This document shows, piece by piece, positions 1 to 4,751 of a stretch of 6,809 nucleotides of DNA. The position numbers and the translations under genes were made by a program. Source of the stretch: Candidatus Cloacimonas sp. 4484_140 (GTDB lineage: Bacteria; Cloacimonadota; Cloacimonadia; JGIOTU-2); the NCBI GenBank assembly GCA_002049945.1, contig MVCT01000066.1, forward strand, positions 1 to 6,809. Direction: 5' to 3'. The notes beneath the pieces are model-generated. The model saw nothing but the letters and a program-made list of their open reading frames with translations, did no database searches and was not told where the DNA came from. The first letter of the stretch is position 1, and each line of letters opens with the position of its first letter.

Positions 1-626
1 ATAGTATTTTCTGAAATGCTTTTAAGCTTATTGGAACAATCGAAATCAATTGTAGCTTCCACCTGGTTCTTAAAAGCGGTTGTAGTTTGAGGGAATGGAT
101 AATCTAAAGCATACAAAACGGCTTCTTTTAACTGCTGCTCGTTTTCAAAAAATGCATCTGTGAATAACCAGAGAAACAAGTTCTTGAACCAAATATTCAG
201 ATCGATTCCTGCAGAAAGACTTTCAGCCAAGTTGGAAAGCAGGAATTCATTGCGTTTTGATATTTTGGCTGCAGTTCCTGCTAATACTAATTTATCGACG
301 ACTTTGGGATAGCGGATCGCCAAATACAAGGATATCATGCCACCCATCGAGTGCCCCAAAACATTGAATGAAGCAATGCCAAGATGATCGGCAAGCTGTT
401 TGCAGTCATCAGCAATTTGCGGAATGCTGAGTTTGGCGTTCATGGGTTTAGTTCTGCCACAACCTCTATTATCTGGAGCAATAACCAAAAAATGACGGGC
501 AAGTTCCGGTAGGATTGGCAGCCAACTTTGACTATCACTTCCCAAACCGGCTATCAGCATCAAGGGTTCTCCTTGACCCTGCATTTCAAAATATAGTTCT
601 ATATCATTAAGTATTACAGTTGGCAT
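1..626 (-). CDS. Alpha/beta hydrolase, partial (C-terminus beyond left edge)
   Basis: A member of the alpha/beta hydrolase fold superfamily, probably a soluble cytoplasmic esterase, lactonase or related hydrolase; the substrate cannot be told. The 208 codons present begin MPTVILNDIELYFEMQGQGE, the usual N-terminal strands. The oxyanion-hole region is AGLGSDSQSW (about residues 26-35), APDNRGCGRT (50-59) follows strand 4, and the nucleophile elbow is GHSMGG (91-96) with Ser93 as nucleophile. A cap region with NIWFKNLFLWLF (144-155) follows. The catalytic acid and histidine should lie beyond the window edge. There is no signal peptide. The ATG at 626-624 has only a weak GGGAAA ribosome site and lies 52 nt after the upstream gene on the same strand with no terminator between, so co-transcription is likely. 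The GLGSD oxyanion region resembles 3-oxoadipate enol-lactonase-like hydrolases, but that is only a resemblance. Confidence 0.9.
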   Translation of the reverse strand, partial: MPTVILNDIELYFEMQGQGEPLMLIAGLGSDSQSWLPILPELARHFLVIAPDNRGCGRTKPMNAKLSIPQIADDCKQLADHLGIASFNVLGHSMGGMISLYLAIRYPKVVDKLVLAGTAAKISKRNEFLLSNLAESLSAGIDLNIWFKNLFLWLFTDAFFENEQQLKEAVLYALDYPFPQTTTAFKNQVEATIDFDCSNKLKSISENT

Positions 627-678
627 TTTTATTTCCCATTTACATGGTTTTGTGTATAAGTATTTGAACAGGCATTGT

Positions 679-1326
679 TTAATCTTTTTCAATACTGTGT
701 ATTGTTTTATTTCCGAACTTGTCTTCAACAATGAATTGATCTTCCAGGTCTGTATCAAATAAATTGTTTTTTAAGTGGTTTAAATAACCAAATTCTCCCA
801 ATCTACCACCACTCATATTTTTTATTGTAATCATTAGTCTTAAAAATACTTGACCAATCTTGCTCCTTTCCATATTAAATTCCCACATCTCAATATTGCT
901 ATCAAATAATTGCAGTAGTCGTTTGGTCAGTTTATCTAACTTATCCCCTTCTATCAGCTCATTTTTAAAATGTTTCCGATATACCTTTTTATATGATTCG
1001 TAAACTAATTTATCCGTGATTTGTATATCGCCTTTGATATAAATATCTCGAATATATGTTTCGATTTCACCAGCCATCATTGCTACTTCCATGTCATGAA
1101 AAATATCATCATATTGACCATGAGGAACACTTTCCATTAACTTTGAAAACTCTTTCTCTTCTTCTCTTCCCTTTTGATATGCAACACCTTCAAGATATCT
1201 GCAATCCTCATTGCAATCAATATTTATCATCCTGTTTTTGGCACAACAAATTGGACAAATAATATTCTCGATTGGGGAACAATATCTTTTCCCCTTTCTT
1301 GTCTTACAGAACCAACATTTTGCCAT
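679..1326 (-). CDS. Hypothetical protein with eight-cysteine zinc-ribbon-like N-terminus
   Basis: A 215-residue protein that I cannot assign to a named function. The first 45 residues carry eight cysteines: CWFC (4-7), Cys16, CPICC (24-28), and DCNEDC (37-42), followed by RYLEG. This spacing suggests one or two bound zinc ions. Small bacterial proteins of unknown function carry a similar C-P-x-C-C ... DC-x-x-DC-x-YL signature; that match is from memory. The rest is hydrophilic and rich in Lys, Glu and Asp, with predicted-looking helices at about 46-80 and 105-165, and no membrane segment or signal peptide. The start is supported by an AAAGGA ribosome site about 9 nt before ATG and by the cysteine motif beginning at residue 4. 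It is divergent from the selenium gene and probably heads a two-gene unit with the hydrolase. It could be a nucleic-acid-binding or protein-binding adaptor, but nothing seen proves that. Confidence 0.8.
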   Translation of the reverse strand: MAKCWFCKTRKGKRYCSPIENIICPICCAKNRMINIDCNEDCRYLEGVAYQKGREEEKEFSKLMESVPHGQYDDIFHDMEVAMMAGEIETYIRDIYIKGDIQITDKLVYESYKKVYRKHFKNELIEGDKLDKLTKRLLQLFDSNIEMWEFNMERSKIGQVFLRLMITIKNMSGGRLGEFGYLNHLKNNLFDTDLEDQFIVEDKFGNKTIHSIEKD

Positions 1327-1366
1327 AAATAAATTCCTTTAGTGGGTTATTAACAAAACGCATAAC

Positions 1367-1382
1367 ATACATTATACTGTAT
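1367..1382. promoter_or_regulatory. Possible operator palindrome over the leftward promoter
   Basis: The 16 bases ATACATTATACTGTAT have the form ATACA-N-TATA-N-TGTAT, symmetrical at 14 of 16 positions. The motif covers the TATAAT -10 box on the minus strand (1376-1371), so a dimeric repressor bound here would block transcription of the zinc-ribbon gene and the hydrolase. That is inference: AT-rich intergenic DNA yields such palindromes by chance and no regulator gene is visible nearby. Confidence 0.3.
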
Positions 1383-1402
1383 AAAATTTCATATAAAGTA
1401 AA
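1371..1402 (-). promoter_or_regulatory. Candidate promoter for the leftward genes
   Basis: On the minus strand a perfect TATAAT (1376-1371) lies 44 nt before the ATG at 1326. The -35 side is poor: CTTTAT at 16-bp spacing or TTTACT at 20-bp spacing. The -10 is convincing and the -35 weak, which would suit a regulated promoter. Confidence 0.4.
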
Positions 1403-1426
1403 TCTTTCTCGCTTAGACATTATAAT
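1398..1426 (+). promoter_or_regulatory. Candidate promoter for the cysteine desulfurase-SelD gene
   Basis: A perfect TATAAT at 1421-1426 faces right, about 58 nt before the gene start, giving a leader of roughly 50 nt. At 17-bp spacing the -35 hexamer is GTAAAT, a poor match to TTGACA. It is back-to-back with the leftward promoter, their -10 boxes about 50 bp apart, so one regulator could affect both. Confidence 0.35.
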
Positions 1427-1473
1427 CCTTAAAATCCTCTTTGTGCAATTAGCAATGTTGACAAGAATAATAC

Positions 1474-1486
1474 AAGGAAATTTTTG
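1474..1486 (+). promoter_or_regulatory. Ribosome binding site favouring a TTG start at 1484
   Basis: AAGGA at 1474-1478 is followed after 5 nt by TTG (1484-1486), then TCA AAT ATT ATG. The in-frame ATG at 1496 matches where NifS/IscS proteins usually begin (MKPIYLDYNATT) but sits 17 nt from this Shine-Dalgarno, too far for efficient use, and no other purine-rich site precedes it. The sequence therefore favours TTG, while homology would accept ATG; the products differ by only four residues. Confidence 0.5.
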
Positions 1487-3694
1487 TCAAATATTATGAA
1501 GCCAATATATCTCGACTATAATGCAACAACACCTCTCGCGCCGGAAGTAGCAGAAGCAATGAAGCCCTATCTGGAAAATTACTTTGGCAATCCATCAAGT
1601 ACACATTGGTACGGAGTGCAGACAAAAAAGGCAGTTGAAAACGCTCGGAGGCAGGTTGCAGAACTCATTAATGCAAACCCAGACGAGATCATTTTCACAA
1701 GCGGGGGTTCGGAATCCAATAACTTTGCAATAAAGGGAATTGCCTTTGCAAAAAAATCGCAGGGAAACCACATCATTACTTCATCTGTAGAACATCCTGC
1801 AGTTATCGAAGTGTGCGAATATCTCAAAACACAGGGATTTGAAATAACCTATCTTCCAGTTGACGAATGCGGAATGGTCAATCCAAATGATGTAGAAAAG
1901 GCGATCACTCCGCAGACAATACTTATCACAGTAATGCATGCGAATAATGAAGTTGGCACTATCCAGCCAGTACAAGAAATTGCAAAGATCGCACATGCTC
2001 ATGATATTATCATGCATACTGATGCTGCCCAATCCACAGGAAAAATTCCTGTGCTGGTTGACGAACTGGGTGTTGATTTGCTTTCTATTGCAGGGCATAA
2101 AATGTATGGACCGAAAGGGATAGGTGCCCTCTATATTCGTAGAGGAGTAAAACTCCAAAAAATTATTCACGGCGCAGATCATGAGCAAAATTTACGAGCC
2201 GGTACAGAAAATATTCTATGTGATGTTGGTCTGGGAAAGGCATGTGAGATCGCGGCGCAAAATTTGAAGAAAAATATGCAACACATGAAAGAAATGAGGG
2301 ATCTGCTTCATAAAAAAATTGAAGCTTCGGGGCTTGATTTCCGATTGAACGGTCATCCTGAAAAAAGGTTGCCGAACACACTCAGTCTTTCCTTCAGAAA
2401 TGTGGAAGCGAATACAGTTCTTTCCGAACTTACAGAAGTAGCAGCTTCAGCGGGCGCTGCGTGCCATTCCGACCAGATCGATGTATCTGCTGTACTGGAA
2501 GCAATGAATGTACCTGTCGAATATGCAATGGGGACAATTCGTTTTTCCACTGGTAGATTCACAACAAAAGAAGATATTATTCAAGCATCAGAAAAGATCA
2601 TACAAGTTATCGGTAAATTCCAGGATAAAAAAGTTGAAGTGTCTCAGCAGGATGATGCTGAGATCAAGCTCACGCATTTTACTCACGGGATGGGCTGTGC
2701 GTGCAAGATAGAGCCGGCTTTACTTGAGGATATACTTAAGAAACTACCTATACCTGATGATCCTGATATTTTAGTTGGCACACAAACGTCTGACGATGCT
2801 GCCGTTTACCGTATCAATGATGAAACTGCACTGGTAGTTACGCTGGATTTTTTCACTCCAATTGCTGACGATCCTTATGAATTCGGTGCAATCGCTGCTG
2901 CAAATGCACTAAGCGATATCTATGCAATGGGTGCAACTCCATTATTCGGACTGAACATTGTTGGATTTCCATCAAACAGGTTGCCGATGTCTGTGCTGGA
3001 AAAAATTTTGCAGGGAGCTCAGGACAAAGCTCAGGAGGCAGGTATTTTCGTGATCGGCGGTCATACGATCGAGGATACAGAGCCCAAATATGGTATGGTC
3101 GTGGTCGGACGAGTTCAGCCGAAAAAGATATGGAAGAATATCGGGTTGAAGAAAGATGATGTGCTTATTTTCACCAAACCGATTGGGACAGGGATTCTTT
3201 CAACTGCATTAAAAAGAGGTTTACTCGATGAAACGCAAAAGGATATGTTGATCTCATCGATGACAGAATTGAATAAAAAAGCTGCTAATGTACTTCAAAA
3301 TTATCAGGTTCATGCATGTACTGATGTAACGGGCTTCGGGCTTCTTGGGCATCTTATGGAAATGGTGCAAGGGAGCAAAGTTGCAGTTGAGATCAAAGCT
3401 GACAATGTCCCCATTCTTAAAGGTGCTCTCGAATTTGCAGCCGGCAATGTTATCCCGGGTGGGACGCTGTCCAATATGAAGTTTGTCGAAGATATTGTTG
3501 AGTGGAGTTCAAATATTTCACAGATTCAGAAAGTTCTTCTATGCGATGCCCAGACATCAGGAGGTCTGCTCGTTGCAGTTCCGGAAGAAAGTGCACAAAT
3601 TGTTTTGATGCAACTACATAAAGTCGGAATTCAAAAAGCAGAGATTATCGGTAAGGTTATAAAAACTGATTCACAACACATTTACGTAACCTGA
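1484..3694 (+). CDS. selD: Bifunctional cysteine desulfurase / selenophosphate synthetase (NifS-SelD fusion)
   Basis: A 736-residue fusion of two complete enzymes. Residues 1-~375 are a class-V PLP cysteine desulfurase: LDYNATTP (10-17), GGSESNN (74-80), His104, HTDAAQ (178-183), the PLP lysine Lys206 in GHKMYGPKG, and catalytic Cys327 in SAGAACHSD. After a short charged linker (~376-392), residues 393-736 align along their whole length with E. coli SelD (347 residues): HGMGCACK with catalytic Cys405 and Lys408, SDDAAVY (436-442), DFFTPI (455-460), NALSDIYAMG, GGHTIEDTEP, DVTGFGLLGH (from 614) and DAQTSGG (from 688). The first domain should remove Se or S from (seleno)cysteine as an enzyme persulfide or selenide; the second makes selenophosphate from selenide and ATP. 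The fusion implies direct Se transfer, an inference. SelD has Cys (TGT), not in-frame UGA. The protein appears cytosolic. No selA, selB or selU is nearby. Such fusions are known in scattered bacteria. Confidence 0.96.
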   Translation: MSNIMKPIYLDYNATTPLAPEVAEAMKPYLENYFGNPSSTHWYGVQTKKAVENARRQVAELINANPDEIIFTSGGSESNNFAIKGIAFAKKSQGNHIITSSVEHPAVIEVCEYLKTQGFEITYLPVDECGMVNPNDVEKAITPQTILITVMHANNEVGTIQPVQEIAKIAHAHDIIMHTDAAQSTGKIPVLVDELGVDLLSIAGHKMYGPKGIGALYIRRGVKLQKIIHGADHEQNLRAGTENILCDVGLGKACEIAAQNLKKNMQHMKEMRDLLHKKIEASGLDFRLNGHPEKRLPNTLSLSFRNVEANTVLSELTEVAASAGAACHSDQIDVSAVLEAMNVPVEYAMGTIRFSTGRFTTKEDIIQASEKIIQVIGKFQDKKVEVSQQDDAEIKLTHFTHGMGCACKIEPALLEDILKKLPIPDDPDILVGTQTSDDAAVYRINDETALVVTLDFFTPIADDPYEFGAIAAANALSDIYAMGATPLFGLNIVGFPSNRLPMSVLEKILQGAQDKAQEAGIFVIGGHTIEDTEPKYGMVVVGRVQPKKIWKNIGLKKDDVLIFTKPIGTGILSTALKRGLLDETQKDMLISSMTELNKKAANVLQNYQVHACTDVTGFGLLGHLMEMVQGSKVAVEIKADNVPILKGALEFAAGNVIPGGTLSNMKFVEDIVEWSSNISQIQKVLLCDAQTSGGLLVAVPEESAQIVLMQLHKVGIQKAEIIGKVIKTDSQHIYVT

Positions 3695-3718
3695 TCCGTC
3701 GTAACATAAAAATTTCTA

Positions 3719-3780
3719 AATTACAACTTTTTATAACGTGGAAACATATTGTATATTACTCAAGTTTCGCGGTTGTAATT
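3719..3780. repeat. 9-bp inverted repeat just after selD
   Basis: AATTACAAC (3719-3727) and GTTGTAATT (3772-3780) are exact reverse complements, separated by 44 nt, starting 25 nt after the selD stop. No T-tract follows and the arms are AT-rich. In 560 bases of AT-rich DNA about one such 9-bp pair is expected by chance, so function is doubtful. Confidence 0.25.
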
Positions 3781-3884
3781 AATAATATTCTATCTTCATT
3801 GTTTAAAATTTTTCCTGTAGAAGGTATAGAAAGAACAGAAGATACAAGGAATGAATATAGGAACATGGTTTTCGATAGTTATTG

Positions 3885-3910
3885 CATTCCCAAGCAGGGG
3901 CTTGGGAATG
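3885..3910 (+). repeat. Palindromic repeat unit 1 (REP-like hairpin)
   Basis: Left arm CATTCCCAAGC (3885-3895), loop AGGG, right arm GCTTGGGAATG (3900-3910): a perfect 11-bp stem with a 4-nt loop. Its inner sequence is the reverse complement of unit 2. It belongs to the CGTTCCCAAGC...GCTTGGGAACG class that I recall as dispersed in intergenic regions of several bacterial lineages. No T-tract follows, so it is not a typical terminator. Confidence 0.8.
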
Positions 3911-3971
3911 AGAATACTTTTAACTGGGCACTAACACTTATGTCCCATTTACAAAGCCCAACCCACCCCCT

Positions 3972-3997
3972 CGTTCCCAAGCCCCTGCTTGGGAACG
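3972..3997 (-). repeat. Palindromic repeat unit 2, inverted relative to unit 1
   Basis: Left arm CGTTCCCAAGC (3972-3982), loop CCCT, right arm GCTTGGGAACG (3987-3997): a perfect 11-bp stem. The loop is the complement of unit 1's AGGG, so the unit is in the opposite orientation, 61 nt away. At the second stem pair this copy has G-C where unit 1 has A-T: both sides changed together, so pairing is preserved. The pair resembles a BIME arrangement of REP units. The two units could also pair with each other. Confidence 0.8.
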
Positions 3998-4075
3998 TAC
4001 TATATGAATTATTTACTAATCTCCACTTCTGCGAAACTTTAGCATATTATTAGTTCGATAATTACGTTTTTATAT

Positions 4076-4107
4076 GCCCTCAATGGATAATTTTGAGGGC
4101 TTTTTTT
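4076..4107 (+). terminator. Rho-independent terminator
   Basis: GCCCTCAA (4076-4083), a 9-nt loop, and TTGAGGGC (4093-4100) form a perfect 8-bp stem followed directly by seven T residues (4101-4107). The minus strand lacks a T-tract, so it acts on rightward transcripts. The only gene upstream in that direction is the selD fusion, whose stop is about 380 nt before; the transcript would therefore carry the palindromic repeats in its 3' region. It insulates the rimP operon from that transcript. Confidence 0.85.
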
Positions 4108-4157
4108 ATTCAAATAATTTTTAATAAGTTATTTATATTCTGTAATTTATATAATAT

Positions 4158-4186
4158 TTGACAAGGAAACACTGCCTTCCAAATTT
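4158..4186 (+). promoter_or_regulatory. Weak candidate promoter for the rimP operon
   Basis: A perfect TTGACA at 4158-4163 is followed at 17-bp spacing by AAATTT (4181-4186), a poor -10. A TATAAT also occurs at 4150-4155 with a poor -35 upstream (AGTTAT at 17 bp). A promoter is expected between the terminator at 4107 and the leader hairpin, but which of these is used cannot be decided by eye. Confidence 0.3.
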
Positions 4187-4210
4187 TAAACAAAATTCAT
4201 GTAGTTTATC

Positions 4211-4236
4211 GCTGGTTCTCCCGACCGGCATTTTTT
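4211..4236 (+). terminator. Leader hairpin with T-tract before rimP (possible attenuator)
   Basis: GCTGGT (4211-4216), loop TCTCCCG, ACCGGC (4224-4229), then A and six T residues (4231-4236). The 6-bp stem has one G-U wobble and is the only GC-rich spot in a very AT-rich leader. Its form is that of an intrinsic terminator, but it ends 18 nt before the rimP start, so it would reduce transcription into the whole operon. E. coli is known to have terminators and NusA-responsive control in its rimP-nusA leader; equivalent control here is inference. Confidence 0.5.
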
Positions 4237-4254
4237 ATATTTAGAAATGAGAGT

Positions 4255-4743
4255 ATGATCGATAAAAGCACTGTAAAAAAAAGTATTGATCGCATCTGCG
4301 ATGAAACCGGTTTTCAGCTTTATGACTGGAAACTTAAACGGAGAAGAAACGCCCATAATCTAATTGTTTATATTACAAAGCCAGGAGGTGTTTCCTTGGA
4401 AGATTGCGGGGTTTTCAGTAGAAAACTCGGTGATGAGCTCGATATGAACGATGTTATCGAAACTCGATATTATCTTGAGATTTCTTCTCCGGGATTGGAG
4501 CGTCCTCTTGACACACTCGAGCATTTCCAGAGTGCAGTTGGCGAATTTGTGAAAGTTACTTTTCTCAAAGACGGAAAAATGCCTGAAACGATACGTGGAA
4601 AACTCTCTGATGTAAATGGACAGATGATCACTCTCGTAAGCGAAGATGACGAAGATAGATTGATCAATATATCTGCTGTACAAAAGGCAAAAACTGTGTT
4701 TGTATGGTCGAGAACATCTTCATCAAAAAAGAAAAAGAAATAG
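4255..4743 (+). CDS. rimP: Ribosome maturation factor RimP
   Basis: A 162-residue cytoplasmic protein of the RimP (YhbC/DUF150) family, needed for maturation of the 30S ribosomal subunit. The family signature YLEISSPGLERPL is at residues 73-85, ending the N-terminal alpha/beta domain; the SH3-like C-terminal domain covers about 88-152 (VGEFVKVTF ... IRGKLSDV). E. coli RimP is 150 residues; the extra here is mostly a Ser-Lys tail (SSSKKKKK). The start ATG has only a weak purine-rich stretch (GAGAG) before it, but the N-terminus fits the family. First gene of the rimP-nusA-ylxR-ylxQ-infB cluster, 8 nt before nusA. A canonical A AAA AAG heptamer sits in the lysine tail. Confidence 0.96.
   Translation: MIDKSTVKKSIDRICDETGFQLYDWKLKRRRNAHNLIVYITKPGGVSLEDCGVFSRKLGDELDMNDVIETRYYLEISSPGLERPLDTLEHFQSAVGEFVKVTFLKDGKMPETIRGKLSDVNGQMITLVSEDDEDRLINISAVQKAKTVFVWSRTSSSKKKKK
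4725..4731 (+). other. Candidate -1 ribosomal slippery heptamer at the rimP end
   Basis: In the rimP frame the codons read TCA AAA AAG AAA AAG AAA TAG, giving the heptamer A AAA AAG in phase for -1 slippage (the heptamer used in E. coli dnaX), and a second, G AAA AAG, at 4731-4737. The -1 frame is that of nusA and is open through to the nusA start (4752). A slip would yield a RimP-NusA fusion. Poly-lysine tails make such heptamers easily, and I see no clear stimulatory hairpin. Confidence 0.25.
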
Positions 4744-4751
4744 AGGTTATT

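Larger units (their letters stand above)
3762..4039. repeat. Possible MITE-like element bounded by 9-bp inverted repeats
   Basis: AAGTTTCGC (3762-3770) and GCGAAACTT (4031-4039) are exact reverse complements that enclose both 26-bp palindromes. This gives a 278-bp non-coding unit with nested symmetry, as in miniature mobile elements. No convincing target-site duplication flanks it and no transposase is encoded, so the boundaries are tentative. A single pair of 9-bp arms could arise by chance in a region this size. Confidence 0.35.

Noticed and set aside
1458..1463. Perfect TTGACA before the desulfurase-SelD gene
   Set aside because: At 16-18 bp spacing there is no -10, and a start of transcription from it would fall inside the coding region.
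1781..2188. 135-codon open frame antisense to the desulfurase domain
   Set aside because: It lies opposite conserved catalytic motifs and has no domain of its own.
3885..3997. CRISPR array
   Set aside because: Only two units, in opposite orientation and self-palindromic, with a 61-nt gap and no cas genes.
3799..4053. 84-codon open frame after selD
   Set aside because: It begins with TTG without a ribosome site, runs straight through both palindromic repeats, and its residues (PKQGLGNE, VPKPLLGN) are just the translated repeats.
4108..4254. tRNA gene in the rimP leader (as metY precedes rimP in E. coli)
   Set aside because: No acceptor stem, anticodon arm or GTTC-type T-loop arrangement could be found; only the short hairpin at 4211-4229 is present.
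4247..4258. Three-codon upstream frame ATG AGA GTA TGA overlapping the rimP start
   Set aside because: Too short to judge and lacking a ribosome site; probably chance.
4704..4751. Upstream ATG extending NusA by 16 residues
   Set aside because: It is inside rimP, has no Shine-Dalgarno, and adds a Lys/Glu tail absent from the family; ATG 4752 has AGAGG at 5 nt.
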